Assembly (NCBI GenBank): GCA_965222445.1
Contig: CBDCTY010000001.1
Span: 310,001-374,000 of the forward strand
Length of the DNA stretch: 64,000 bases
Direction: 5' to 3'
Origin: GCA-958296115 sp965222445
Lineage (GTDB): Bacteria; Chloroflexota; Dehalococcoidia; Lucifugimonadales; CAJWER01
In this document: positions 35,082 through 44,649 of the stretch, piece by piece
Position numbering within the stretch: the first letter of the stretch is position 1
Layout of the letters: the number at the start of each line of letters is the position of its first letter
Made by a program: the position numbers and the translations under genes
The notes under the pieces: model-generated
Seen by the model: only the letters and a program-made list of their open reading frames with translations
Databases searched by the model: none
What the model was told of the DNA's origin: nothing

Positions 35082-36008
35082 ATGCCCATGAGAGTTAGCG
35101 CCTTCGAAGTCTTGGACGACGGACCGGAGCTCAAGGATACGATCGCGATAGCCAATCTCCGCCCATGGGTGGATGTTGGGCGAGTGGGCACACTGGTCCT
35201 CAACAAGCTCGAGCGGCATCTGAACGCGACCGAGCTGGGTCGGCTCGCCAAGCCTGGCGTCTTCCTCGACTTCACGAGGGAGCGTCCCCGGACCAAGGTC
35301 GTCGACGGCAAGCGCGTTCTGACGAAGCCCAACACGGTCGCCCGCTACGCGAAGGACGAGAAATCGGGGCGCGACTATATCTTCCTCCACCTGCGCGAGC
35401 CGCACATGTTCGGCGAGGACTACGCCGAGGCCGTCGTCAAGCTGCTGCAGCACTACAACGTTGTCGAGTACTGCCGTATCGGCAGCATGTGGGACTCGGT
35501 GCCCCACACGCGCCCCCTGATGGTCACGGGCACACTGAACGAGCTGTACGAGGGCCGCACCCGCCACCTAGTGTCCATCCGCAGGAACACTTACCAGGGA
35601 CCGACCAGCATCGTGAATCTCGTGGGCGACACTCTCACGGAGTCCAACGTGCAGCCGACGAGCCTGATGCTCCACATCCCGCACTACGTGCAACTGGAAG
35701 AGGACCACCTGGGCGCAGCCAAGATCATGGAAGTGCTGAGCGCGATGTACGACTTCCCGGCGAGCCTGTCCGACACCGCTAGGGGCGAGCAGCAGTACAG
35801 GGACATCAGTCGAGCCGTCGAGAGCAACGCGCAGGTGAAGCTGCTGATCACACAGCTCGAGGCAGAGTACGACCGCAGCCGCACCGAGCCCGACCTGGAG
35901 TCGGTCGACGACCCAATGCTGTCGCCCGAAATGGAGAAATTCCTCGACGAGATGGGCCAAAGACTCGAGGAAGGCCCTCCCGACGCTCCTCCCGCACCCT
36001 CGCCCTGA
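35082..36008 (+). CDS. PAC2-family protein (proteasome assembly chaperone-like)
   Basis: A 308-residue protein (306 if the second Met at 35088 is used). It has the PAC2/DUF75 layout: an early IAIANLRPWVDVGRVGTLVLN-type segment, a central VVEYCRIGSMWDSVPHTRP, then TSLMLHIPHYVQL and GAAKIMEVLSAMYDFP. PAC2 proteins resemble eukaryotic proteasome chaperones and occur in proteasome-bearing or related bacteria, but their bacterial role is undefined. The C-terminal 60 residues are charged and Pro-rich. It converges with the minus-strand cluster. Confidence 0.78.
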   Translation: MPMRVSAFEVLDDGPELKDTIAIANLRPWVDVGRVGTLVLNKLERHLNATELGRLAKPGVFLDFTRERPRTKVVDGKRVLTKPNTVARYAKDEKSGRDYIFLHLREPHMFGEDYAEAVVKLLQHYNVVEYCRIGSMWDSVPHTRPLMVTGTLNELYEGRTRHLVSIRRNTYQGPTSIVNLVGDTLTESNVQPTSLMLHIPHYVQLEEDHLGAAKIMEVLSAMYDFPASLSDTARGEQQYRDISRAVESNAQVKLLITQLEAEYDRSRTEPDLESVDDPMLSPEMEKFLDEMGQRLEEGPPDAPPAPSP

Positions 36009-36056
36009 TCGGTCCGTCTACAGGCTACGATGTTCCTCGGGGCGCTGTCTCCGGCG

Positions 36057-37460
36057 CTACGCCCGGAAGCGGAAGGCGTACACGTCGGCGTCCTTGAGCT
36101 GGAAGCGAAGCCTGACGGGCCTTCCCGCAAGAGCCGACACGTCCATACCGCTGTCCCACCGCGCAACGCCGTCAATCTCGTCGCCGAACATCTCCGGGTG
36201 GTCTCCCAGCCCAAATCCCTCTACGGCATCTCCGTTCGCGTCCTGTATCTCGACTCTGATCGAGCCTACCGCTGACGTTGAATAGTTGATTTCGAGCTCC
36301 CTGCCGTCGAACAACAGCGGCGGCGTGGTGACCTCGCCTCCGCCGTAGCCGGCACTGGCCGACACGAAGCCGTCCTTGCGCCAAGTCACGCGCTCGAAGT
36401 GGACAGAAGGGAAGTCCCTGTGCCTCAGCACGTACATCGAAATCTCCTTCTCGCCCGTCTCCACGATGCCGTTGGACAGCAGGTTGTTGCGCGACGTCCA
36501 GTTTCGCGGTCCGATTCCCGGCCGTAGTATCGACTCCATGAACCGGCGGTCCCAGTGAAGGCCGTCCCTGCTGCTCATGAACACCGAGTCGGAGGTGCCG
36601 GGCCAGGGTGAGTCCTCCCGCGGCTTCCGCTGAGGCGAGAAGCGGCGAGGAAAGGCCAGGTAGACTCCCGGAGCCCTCAGGTAGGGAGTCGTCCCGTTCG
36701 TGTACAGGTGCTCCTGGGGCGTATCCCCCGTGTCGATGAGCTCCAAAGGAGACCACGTCAGGAAGTCCGGCGAGGTCGCGCGCCTAATCCAGCGATAGCC
36801 GCCCCCGAAGGTGCTGCCGGTACCGATCTTGCCACGCGTAAAGATGGCGTACTCGCCCCTCCACGGGTCCCAGAACGGCACGTTCTGGGAGTCGAACGGC
36901 CTCTCAGTGAGTATCGGCTCGTCGCGCATGAACCGCCACGTGACCGCGTCGTGGGACGCGACGGCAAAGACGCGGCTGCCCTTCCACACGATGCCCTTGT
37001 ACCTCTCGTCCTGCCTAGCGTCGGGGTTCCCGTCCAGGAAGGGCACCAGGTCCGTTGTGTCGCCCTCCTCGTCGAGCCAGACGATGTTGTTGTCCCTAGA
37101 GTCGTCGAACTCGATCAGACCCAGAGAAGGCCGCGTCCACGTGATGCCGTCGCTGCTCTCCGCGTAGCAGACATTCTCGTGGTGGACGGGCACGGACTCC
37201 TCACCCGGCTCCAGCAGCGCCCCTATCGTGTAGCCCTCGTGGCTGGAGCCGCGGTAGTACATCCGGTAGACGCCGCCGTCCTGGAAGACCGTGTGGTAGT
37301 CGCAGGTCACGCCCTCCCAGGGCATGTCCAGCGTGAGCACGACGCCGGCGGACGCGGGGCTGTGCAGCTTCAATTCCGCGCCGCGCATCGACTCGATCAG
37401 GTGATCGTCCACGAAGAGCTGCCTGTCCGAGCCGACATTCAGGGCCGTCATTCCTGCCAT
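36057..37460 (-). CDS. RQLFVDD-type beta-propeller-like protein, paralog 3
   Basis: A 467-residue soluble protein resembling glycoside-hydrolase family 32/43-like five-bladed propellers. The N-terminus is GSDRQLFVDDHLIE. Asp-rich blade segments follow (YRMYYRGSS, SSDGITWTRPSLGL, FWDPWRGEYAIFTRG, MSSRDGLHWDRRFME), with a C-terminal beta-sandwich (ELEINYSTSAVGSIRVEIQD ending DADVYAFRF). It lacks a signal peptide. It is the last gene of the cluster, 15 bp after its closest neighbour paralog. ATG 37460 follows AAGGAGGA. The substrate is unknown, but a carbohydrate or similar glycan is the obvious guess. Confidence 0.72.
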   Translation of the reverse strand: MAGMTALNVGSDRQLFVDDHLIESMRGAELKLHSPASAGVVLTLDMPWEGVTCDYHTVFQDGGVYRMYYRGSSHEGYTIGALLEPGEESVPVHHENVCYAESSDGITWTRPSLGLIEFDDSRDNNIVWLDEEGDTTDLVPFLDGNPDARQDERYKGIVWKGSRVFAVASHDAVTWRFMRDEPILTERPFDSQNVPFWDPWRGEYAIFTRGKIGTGSTFGGGYRWIRRATSPDFLTWSPLELIDTGDTPQEHLYTNGTTPYLRAPGVYLAFPRRFSPQRKPREDSPWPGTSDSVFMSSRDGLHWDRRFMESILRPGIGPRNWTSRNNLLSNGIVETGEKEISMYVLRHRDFPSVHFERVTWRKDGFVSASAGYGGGEVTTPPLLFDGRELEINYSTSAVGSIRVEIQDANGDAVEGFGLGDHPEMFGDEIDGVARWDSGMDVSALAGRPVRLRFQLKDADVYAFRFRA

Positions 37461-37475
37461 CCAAGTCCTCCTTCG

Positions 37476-38861
37476 CTACGCAAACCTAAAGGCGTATACG
37501 TCCGCGTCCTTCAATTCGAACCGCAGTCTGACGGCCGTGCCGGCAAGGGCGCCAAGGTCGGCGCCCTCCCCCCAACCGACGCGCCCATCTATCTCGTCGC
37601 CGAAGATCTCCGGGCACTGATCGAGTGCGAATCCCGGAATCGCGCGTCCCTCGGCGTCCTGGATCTCGACCCTCACGCTGCCGGCTGCGGACGTGGAGTA
37701 GTTGAGCTCCAGCTCGCGACCCTCAAACACCATGGGCATGGTGGTCAGTGTCCCACCGCCGTAGCCTGCGTTGATCGAAACGAACCCATCGGTGCGCAGG
37801 CCATAGCGGCTGATACGCGTCGTCGGGTAGCGCCAGTGGTCGCTGACATACAGGCTGAGCTCCTCGGGCGAAGTCTGTATGATGCCCCGCTCCATGTAGA
37901 TACCGCGCTCGTGCCAGTTTTTGCCGTCCAGGCCGGGCCGCAGGAAAGCCTCCATGAAGCTCCGGTCAAACTTCAAGCCGTCCCTGCTCGCCATGAACAC
38001 GATGTCGTTCACGCCCACGCCGCCCTCCCAGTCGGGGTCCGGCGTGTGCTCGACGACGTAGCGGGACGGGAACATGAGGTAGATGCCAGGCGCGCGCGCA
38101 TACGGTACGCAAGCGTTGGTGTACAGGTGCTCGAACGGCGTGTCTCCGGCGTCGATCGGCTCCAGCGGCGTCCAGTTCAGGAAGTCCGTGGAAGTCGAGC
38201 GCCGGATCCAGCGCACCCCGCCTTTGAAGCTGCCCACGCCTGCGACGCCGCGGGTGTATATGACGTACCTGCTCTCCCACTCGTCCCAGAACGTAACGTT
38301 GAAGGAGTCGAACGGGTCGTCGGTCAGAATGGGGCCGTCCTGCATCATCCGCCAGCGGACGCCGTCAGATGAGGACAGCGGGACGACGCACGGTCCGGGC
38401 GCACCCAACGCCTCTCCCTCGGCGCGGCCCAAGCGTACGACGGCCTTGTACTTCGCCTCCGGCCGTGCGGCCGGGTTCGTGTCTACAAAGGCCGACATGT
38501 TCGCGCCCGGGCCCATCCAGACCAGGTTGTTGTCCTTCGATCCCTCAAACTCGACCAGACCTAGACTCGGCTTCTGCCAGGTGATGCCGTCCGCGCTCTC
38601 CGCGTAGGCAGTGTGGCGGGGGTTTGGAGCCCTTGAGGAGTCCAGGTGGTCGCAGCGGTAGTAGCCGCGGTACACGCCGTCGTCCTCGAGAATGGACATG
38701 AACGCGACGCTCGCCTCGTCCCAGGGCCTGTCGCCCTGCAGGATAGTGTTGCGCCGCTCGGGAGTGTGGAGGATACGCCTAACGCCGTCCACGTCCTGGA
38801 TGACGTGATCGTCGACGAAAAGCTGGCGATTGGCCCCTATGTGTAAGGGAGATCCGGTCAT
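37476..38861 (-). CDS. RQLFVDD-type beta-propeller-like protein, paralog 2
   Basis: A 461-residue paralog of the flanking gene. It has the same frame of motifs: GANRQLFVDDHVIQDV, ADGITWQKPSLGLVEF, a central FWDEWESRYVIYTRGVAG, MASRDGLKFDRSFMEAF, then the C-terminal LELNYSTSAAGSVRVEIQD and DADVYAFRF. ATG 38861 overlaps the stop of the cupredoxin gene by four bases and is preceded by AAGGAG. This places a putative glycan-active protein in direct translational coupling with a copper protein. No signal peptide is seen. Confidence 0.72.
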   Translation of the reverse strand: MTGSPLHIGANRQLFVDDHVIQDVDGVRRILHTPERRNTILQGDRPWDEASVAFMSILEDDGVYRGYYRCDHLDSSRAPNPRHTAYAESADGITWQKPSLGLVEFEGSKDNNLVWMGPGANMSAFVDTNPAARPEAKYKAVVRLGRAEGEALGAPGPCVVPLSSSDGVRWRMMQDGPILTDDPFDSFNVTFWDEWESRYVIYTRGVAGVGSFKGGVRWIRRSTSTDFLNWTPLEPIDAGDTPFEHLYTNACVPYARAPGIYLMFPSRYVVEHTPDPDWEGGVGVNDIVFMASRDGLKFDRSFMEAFLRPGLDGKNWHERGIYMERGIIQTSPEELSLYVSDHWRYPTTRISRYGLRTDGFVSINAGYGGGTLTTMPMVFEGRELELNYSTSAAGSVRVEIQDAEGRAIPGFALDQCPEIFGDEIDGRVGWGEGADLGALAGTAVRLRFELKDADVYAFRFA

Positions 38862-40246
38862 GTATTGCTCCTTGTTGCTATCTCAAGATCGGAACGCGCT
38901 GCTCGTGCGATGGACCGCCTCCATCGGACAGCCAGAACGCCGCCATAGGTCAGCAGCAGCGCTGCCGCCGCGGCCGCGAGACCAATGATGGCGGGCACTG
39001 AGCCATCCCCCACGCTCGGCAGCGCGGGCGCGAGGGCGGACCCTGTCACCGTTATGGTCCCGGACATGACTGGGCCGTGCATCAGGCAGTGGTAGTTGTA
39101 GGTGCCCGGTGCGTCGAACCTGAGAGAGTAGGTGGTCGGACGTCCCGGAGGCCCCTGCTCCCCGAACAGCACTCCGGAGCTGAAGATGCCGGACCCAGAG
39201 TAGGCATCGCCTCCCGACGCCGCGAAGACCTCGGGATTGAGCGCGATAGTCGGTGGATCGCGGACATTCAGGCTGCCGTCCGCAAACACCTTGTGCTCCA
39301 CTAGCAGGTACTCCGGCGCCTCCCCACCCGACAGAAACGTCACGGTGTGCGGAGTATCGCCCCCATTCACCCAGTCCCACGTCACGGTATCTCCGGTGCT
39401 TATTTCGAGGTCGGACGGGAAGTAGCGGGCATACTCTACGTCGTCCTGGAACAGGCCCGTCTTGAGCCGATGCTCCATAGTGAGGTCGCCCTGGCGGCGG
39501 CTGACAGGATTCTGCGATGCGAACAGGCTCTCCGCGTGGGCAATCAGCGAAGCGTGCTCACGCGCGGCGCGGGCGTCCAGGTCCGCCTGACTCTCGGGAG
39601 GAGCGAATCCCTCCTGAAGTACCGTAACCGTGGCCTGCATGGCGGGATGAATGAGGCAGACGACCTGATAGACGCCCGCCTGGGTGAACTTCACGGAGAC
39701 GGGCCTGGGCAGGAAGTTCGGGTCGAAAGGCGCTCCAGAGTTGAAGAAGCCCGTGCCGTCATACTCGTTGTCCCCATTGACGACCAGTTTTTCTTTGCTG
39801 GGCTCCAGGAGCCCAAGCCGGTCCCGTGCCCAGGACGCTATGGAGATGAGCTCTATCTCGTCTTTGAGCTGGGGCCCGGATGGAAATCCCACCTTGGGGT
39901 CTATTCCCAGTCGGCCGTCCTTCAGGGGCGCCAGCCACGGCATCCTGGACTCGCCGGAGAGCAGCGTGACGGTATGGAACATCATCCGCTCCCAGACTAC
40001 GGTGTCTCCTTCCACGATCGTGATGTCATTGGGCAGGAATTGGTTGATCGCCAGCGACTCGTCAGGAAAGAGGTCGCCGGCCTGCGCGGTCCAGGTCGTC
40101 CCGGTCACCTCCTCCTCCTCGTCGTCAGCCTTCAGTATCGATGGCGCCAGCACCAGCCCCGCCACCGCCGCAATTAGGAGCAGACCCTTGAGGTGGGCTC
40201 CAACCGTAAACTTGTACCCGTAACCTTGCAGTAGTCTCGGCATCAT
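38858..40246 (-). CDS. Membrane-anchored double cupredoxin protein
   Basis: A 462-residue exported protein. It has an N-terminal membrane/signal segment (GLLLIAAVAGLVLAP), then two plastocyanin-like domains. The first ends in VVCLIHPAMQATVTV and the second in YHCLMHGPVMSGTITV; each holds the type 1 copper Cys, His and Met spacing, with the upstream ligand His in MFHTVTLLSG and TPHTVTFLSG. A C-terminal membrane helix (IIGLAAAAAALLLTYGGVL) and basic tail follow. It starts ten bases after the giant oxidase stop. Electron transfer to or from that oxidase is a reasonable inference. ATG 40246 is chosen; 40243 is equally possible. Confidence 0.85.
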   Translation of the reverse strand: MMPRLLQGYGYKFTVGAHLKGLLLIAAVAGLVLAPSILKADDEEEEVTGTTWTAQAGDLFPDESLAINQFLPNDITIVEGDTVVWERMMFHTVTLLSGESRMPWLAPLKDGRLGIDPKVGFPSGPQLKDEIELISIASWARDRLGLLEPSKEKLVVNGDNEYDGTGFFNSGAPFDPNFLPRPVSVKFTQAGVYQVVCLIHPAMQATVTVLQEGFAPPESQADLDARAAREHASLIAHAESLFASQNPVSRRQGDLTMEHRLKTGLFQDDVEYARYFPSDLEISTGDTVTWDWVNGGDTPHTVTFLSGGEAPEYLLVEHKVFADGSLNVRDPPTIALNPEVFAASGGDAYSGSGIFSSGVLFGEQGPPGRPTTYSLRFDAPGTYNYHCLMHGPVMSGTITVTGSALAPALPSVGDGSVPAIIGLAAAAAALLLTYGGVLAVRWRRSIARAARSDLEIATRSNT

Positions 40247-40256
40247 ACTTCGCTTC

Positions 40257-43200
40257 TCACTGACCTCCCAATGGTTTGAGGGACGCGTCTTCATCGGTTA
40301 GGCGGAGCACCCTGAACAAGCCCCAGAGTCCCGCCTCCCGATAGGGCAGCCTGTGGTCTCCGTAGAGGTAGTCGCCTGGCATCTCCCACGGCCCGCCCGC
40401 TGAGATCGCTACCTCCAAAGTCTCGACTCCACCGATCTGCGCGGCGCTGACCAGGTTGCTGCCCTCCATACCCAACTCAAAGAGCCACCGGTGGCCCTCG
40501 ATGCTGAACACGTGGTTCTGCTCGCTAAATGGCATCATCACGTGAATACGCACATGATCCCCGGCATGCGCCACCATGACCGGAGTCGACGGGTTGGCAT
40601 AGACGCCCGTACCGGAGTCCGCCGCCGGATCGGGAAACAGGTCGAACAGCCCGCCCAGCACGTCCACGGTGAATGGGAATTTGAATGAGCCTGACCTAAG
40701 ATCGGGAACCAAGTCAAACCGCCCATCCAAGGGAGACGCCCTGTAGTTAAGTCCGACAACGCCGCTCACAGCATGATTGTACGGCATCGCATGAGTGCCT
40801 ATCACCTCGTCCTCGTCCTGTAGGAACAGTGCGAAATCGCGGTAGCTCGAACCATCGGGCAGATGTACGTCCGCCCTCCAGCTCGAAGCGAGCGACATGT
40901 CCTCGCCCGTTTCGGGGTCGGTGAATTCGGCGCCGGCCGGGGTAACGACGATGGCCCCGTAGAGGCCGAGCCCGGGGTTCACCAGTACATTCCCCCAGTC
41001 TCGCACGAGCGACGCGCCCTCCCCGTATTCGGGGTGTGCGAAGAAGGTATACGTCCTGCTCTCCCCAGGCGCGACAGCCTGGTCCGGGTTGACGCCAGCT
41101 GTGATGCCCAGCGAGTCCTTCGGATCGTAGGCAAGTCTGTCTGCGTGGAATGACACCCTGCCCTCCCCCAGCCTGTTCGTCAAGCGCACCTGAACGCAGT
41201 CCCCCACCCTCACGCGCAGTACCATAGGCTCCGGGTCCCTCGCCCCGGAGACGAAGTCGTCCGCGTCCGCCTCCAGGGCGAATATCTTTCCCATACCGCC
41301 GCCGAGCATGGGCAACCGTACGGGGATGGACGCCACCCCGAACTCCTTCAGCGGCGCCTCTGTCGGACAGGCGGAAGCAGGTGGGCTTGGGATCGTCTCG
41401 CGCCCGGGCAGCTTTAGAAGGCCGAGCGCGGAATCGCTCCCGTGCACCCTTACGAGGCCCCAGCTTCCCTCGCGCAGCTTGAAAGTGCGCCCATTGTAGT
41501 AGGGGTAGTCCCCAGGCATCCTCTGAGGTCCTCCGGCCGCCGGAATGATGAGGTCGTACCGCTCGGAAATCCCGATGTGGACCGTGCTCACGGGCCGCGA
41601 CCCAAGGCTAAACCTCTCGCGCCGGAACCAGTGGCCGTCCAGGTGCCATGTATGTGCATCGTTCGTCGCTGCAACGAGGGCGCGAACCACTATTGGGTCG
41701 CCCAGGTAGGCGTTAAGGACAGGCGTGGCCGGGTCGCCGTGTGCCTCGCTGCTGAACCAGAGCGCGGGGTCTCCACCGCGCCTTTCCGGTGGAGAAACGC
41801 GCAGGTTGAAGGCGCTCCCGCTCGACCTGCCTACGTGTGTGGCAAGGTTGTTGTCCTGTATGAACATGACCAGCTCTCGGAAGCTGCCCGTCACGTCCGG
41901 CGAAATGGCCGACTCGGTGTGCACGTCGACGATGGTGCCGCTCCTGGCTTGTGCGCCCGTGAAGGGATCGCGGTAGGTCGAGCCGGGAGGCTCGGATATC
42001 AGCGCCCCGAACAGCCCGTGCTTCCACGAAACCAGGGCGTCCACGTGGTCGTGGAAGTATGCCGTGCCGAACTGCACGTCGGGATACCACCGGTAGCGCA
42101 CGAACTCGGCGCTCACGATCTCCCCGGAGGCATGGGCATGATCGAGGGGCGTCTCGAAGACGACACGGTTACCCTCGACCCTGGCGATGCGCCTGATCTC
42201 GAAGGTCTCGCCCTGGTCCATCCCTACGCCCACCAGCGCGCGGGGTCGAAACCGCTTGGCGCTGCCCAGATCGACCGTGCTGCTTCCTTGGGCCGCGTCG
42301 GCCTGCAGGACCTCCCCATCCTCCGTGAACGGCCGCACCGACTGCTCGTACGCGAACCCCGTGCTTATGCCATCGCTCGCCTGGACGTCGAACTGGACCA
42401 GGTGAACGTGTATGCTCACCTTGCTGAAGAAGGTGTTCTCGGCCGTGTCCCGCAGCTCGCTCTTGAATACAATGTCCACGCAGTCCTCCCCCGCATTGGC
42501 GCGCAACGCCAGGGGCACACGCAGGTCGTTGCTCGCCCGCACGGCGTCCTCGTCCTCCTTCAGGACGTAGAGCTGCCCAACCGGGTCTATCAGACTGGCG
42601 TCTTCGTTCAGCACTATGGGTACGTTGATGGCGTGAACGGCGAACTCCTGCAGCCTCGTCCCTGCCGGGCACAGGCTCCGGACGCCGTTCCCCCCAGGCT
42701 GAGGCGGCGCCCTTCCCCGCTGATCGGGACTCAGGAAGGGCGCGGGCCCGTGATGGGGCGCGAAGGGCGGACGCTTGCCGAGATGGGGGCGAAGAAGCGG
42801 GTATGCTAGCTTGCCCGTCGTGGGCTCGAAGAGGATCGGCAGCCTCATGCCGGGGTTCGCGGGCTCGAACCCCGGCCACGTAGACTGGGTTTCGGGCTCG
42901 TTCAGGTACAGGTCGCCCTGCCTGTGCCAGTTCATGACGGATGCGTCATAGCCCTTGGGAAGACCGCGGGGAGGGAGCTGGCGCTCCACCCAATCTCCCA
43001 GGTTGTCGCTTGTAATCTCGACCCCCTCGCCCTTCCACTCCACAGTCCTGCCTAGCAACGCTTCGGATGTCACGGCCTCCGCGATTGTGCCGCTGCGGTC
43101 GGGAAGCTCCTGGAGAGCACCCGTTCCGCCGCCTGCCTGCAGCGTGTTGTGCACCCGCCAGATCATCCACATCCCGGCCAGGTAGTGGTGGGCGACGTGG

Positions 43201-44642
43201 CAGTGGACGAGGTAGTCGCCCGCGCTCTGCTGGCAGCCGCCGCTGCCGCACTCGGACTCCAGGTCGTAGGACTGCGACGGCCCTATCGACTGCGAGTCCA
43301 GTCTCGTCGACGCTTCGGTCTTTAGAGGAGGATACTTGACAAGGCCGGCGTCGAAGTCCGTGTCCTCGGTCCCCGGCTGCCTCCTCCAGCGGATGGCCCC
43401 GCCGTGGGTGTGGTGTACGTGAAATACCTCAGAGCCACCGTGAACGATTCGGGTCTTGACGGGGTCTCCCAGGTACGAGCGGGCAATCGGCGTCGCCGGG
43501 TCGCCGAAGGTGTATGAGCTGTATGCCATGGATTGATCCGCGATACCGAAGCGGTCGGACTGGAGCTGCAGCCGGTTCATGAACGGCTCGCTCCTGTAGT
43601 TCAGCGCCCTTCCGCCGGGCTTGTACGCCCCGCTCAACGGGTCGGTCAGCGTTACCCGCTCTCCCGTCTTGTCCAGGTGACGGTACCTCTCGCTGCCGAT
43701 CTCGTGGTAGTAGACGACGAACTCCCGGAAGTCGCTGCCGTCCGGGCTCTCGATGATGGCCGACCAACCGCTTTCCAGCGGCGCGTTGTCCACAGTATCC
43801 AGATAGGACGACCCGCGCTGCTCTATGACGATAGCCCCGAACAGCCCATGCCCGGCCTGGAATCTCTCTATGCCGTGGCTGTGAAAGTAGTGGACTCCCT
43901 CCTGCGCGTCCGCCGCCACCATCCACTCGTACCAGACGCTCTCGCCCGGCAGTGCGGAGGCGTCAGGGTTGGTCGCAATGGCGGGCTCGCCCGTCGCCGC
44001 AACGTAGAGGCTGGAGCCGTGGATATGAAGGCTGGCGGGCTCGTTGCCGTTCAGGGCATTGCGCAGGGCGATGCTGACGCAGTCGCCCTGGTTGGCCCTG
44101 ATGGTGAGAGGCTGTATTGTGTCTCCCGCGAGCCCAATCGACACGGCCGGCTCTGCCTGGTCGGTCCTGGCGGCCCTGCTCTGAGCCTCCTCCTGCCGCA
44201 CCCGGTCCAAGTCCGCCTCCAGGACATACATCCTGCCGTCGGGGTCGTAGTCTAGGAACCTGTTCAGGGTGATCTCGACGTTGATCGCCGCTACGTCGTA
44301 GTGACGCCGGGGAGCGGCCGAGTCGCACCTCGACCCAGCGACCACCGTCTCCGCCGCTTCACGCCCGCTGAGGGTCAGCCCCTCCCCGCTGCCGTGCGCG
44401 GCGATGCCGGTCTTGTAGCCTCCGTCGACGACGGACCCCTCGCCCGCCAAGGTCCGCTCCAACCTCTTCGCGAGGACATCGCCCGCAGAGCCGGGCTCGC
44501 CGTGAGCATGCGGCCGTGTCCCGGGCAGATGGGCGTGGTGCGACGAAGAGGCCCCGTCACTCAAGAACGCGACCATAGCAATCAGGGCTACTGCAAAATA
44601 GGCCGAGGACCCAGCCCTCCGCCTCGCGAACGCTCCCGCCAA
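40257..44642 (-). CDS. Giant three-module (six-cupredoxin) multicopper oxidase
   Basis: About 1461 residues, far above ordinary multicopper oxidases (450-600). TTG 44642 is chosen after GGAGTAAGGA and gives a clear signal peptide (SSAYFAVALIAMVAF). Three tandem modules are visible. Module 1 (about 110-500) has all copper motifs: HIHG near 206, HSHG near 254, HHTHGG near 410 and canonical HCHVAHHYLAGM at 480-491. Module 2 (about 660-1070) keeps HVHL, HDH and HTWHLDGH but lacks HCH. Module 3 (about 1090-1455) keeps only scattered His. This three-pair plan recalls ceruloplasmin and the bacterial Mn(II) oxidase MnxG. It should be exported, next to a double cupredoxin. The electron donor is unknown. 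Confidence 0.88.
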   Translation of the reverse strand: MAGAFARRRAGSSAYFAVALIAMVAFLSDGASSSHHAHLPGTRPHAHGEPGSAGDVLAKRLERTLAGEGSVVDGGYKTGIAAHGSGEGLTLSGREAAETVVAGSRCDSAAPRRHYDVAAINVEITLNRFLDYDPDGRMYVLEADLDRVRQEEAQSRAARTDQAEPAVSIGLAGDTIQPLTIRANQGDCVSIALRNALNGNEPASLHIHGSSLYVAATGEPAIATNPDASALPGESVWYEWMVAADAQEGVHYFHSHGIERFQAGHGLFGAIVIEQRGSSYLDTVDNAPLESGWSAIIESPDGSDFREFVVYYHEIGSERYRHLDKTGERVTLTDPLSGAYKPGGRALNYRSEPFMNRLQLQSDRFGIADQSMAYSSYTFGDPATPIARSYLGDPVKTRIVHGGSEVFHVHHTHGGAIRWRRQPGTEDTDFDAGLVKYPPLKTEASTRLDSQSIGPSQSYDLESECGSGGCQQSAGDYLVHCHVAHHYLAGMWMIWRVHNTLQAGGGTGALQELPDRSGTIAEAVTSEALLGRTVEWKGEGVEITSDNLGDWVERQLPPRGLPKGYDASVMNWHRQGDLYLNEPETQSTWPGFEPANPGMRLPILFEPTTGKLAYPLLRPHLGKRPPFAPHHGPAPFLSPDQRGRAPPQPGGNGVRSLCPAGTRLQEFAVHAINVPIVLNEDASLIDPVGQLYVLKEDEDAVRASNDLRVPLALRANAGEDCVDIVFKSELRDTAENTFFSKVSIHVHLVQFDVQASDGISTGFAYEQSVRPFTEDGEVLQADAAQGSSTVDLGSAKRFRPRALVGVGMDQGETFEIRRIARVEGNRVVFETPLDHAHASGEIVSAEFVRYRWYPDVQFGTAYFHDHVDALVSWKHGLFGALISEPPGSTYRDPFTGAQARSGTIVDVHTESAISPDVTGSFRELVMFIQDNNLATHVGRSSGSAFNLRVSPPERRGGDPALWFSSEAHGDPATPVLNAYLGDPIVVRALVAATNDAHTWHLDGHWFRRERFSLGSRPVSTVHIGISERYDLIIPAAGGPQRMPGDYPYYNGRTFKLREGSWGLVRVHGSDSALGLLKLPGRETIPSPPASACPTEAPLKEFGVASIPVRLPMLGGGMGKIFALEADADDFVSGARDPEPMVLRVRVGDCVQVRLTNRLGEGRVSFHADRLAYDPKDSLGITAGVNPDQAVAPGESRTYTFFAHPEYGEGASLVRDWGNVLVNPGLGLYGAIVVTPAGAEFTDPETGEDMSLASSWRADVHLPDGSSYRDFALFLQDEDEVIGTHAMPYNHAVSGVVGLNYRASPLDGRFDLVPDLRSGSFKFPFTVDVLGGLFDLFPDPAADSGTGVYANPSTPVMVAHAGDHVRIHVMMPFSEQNHVFSIEGHRWLFELGMEGSNLVSAAQIGGVETLEVAISAGGPWEMPGDYLYGDHRLPYREAGLWGLFRVLRLTDEDASLKPLGGQ

Positions 44643-44649
44643 AGAATCC

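Noticed and set aside
36708..38372. A 554-residue plus-strand frame opposite two propeller paralogs
   Set aside because: No motif, biased composition, and it spans the junction of two genes that have good ribosome-binding sites on the other strand.
41442..42809. A 455-residue plus-strand frame opposite the giant oxidase
   Set aside because: An antisense shadow of a gene with clear copper motifs; no start site or domain.
42860..42890. A tRNA T-arm-like stretch (GGGCTCGAACCCC)
   Set aside because: It lies inside the coding region of the giant oxidase, and no cloverleaf can be built around it.
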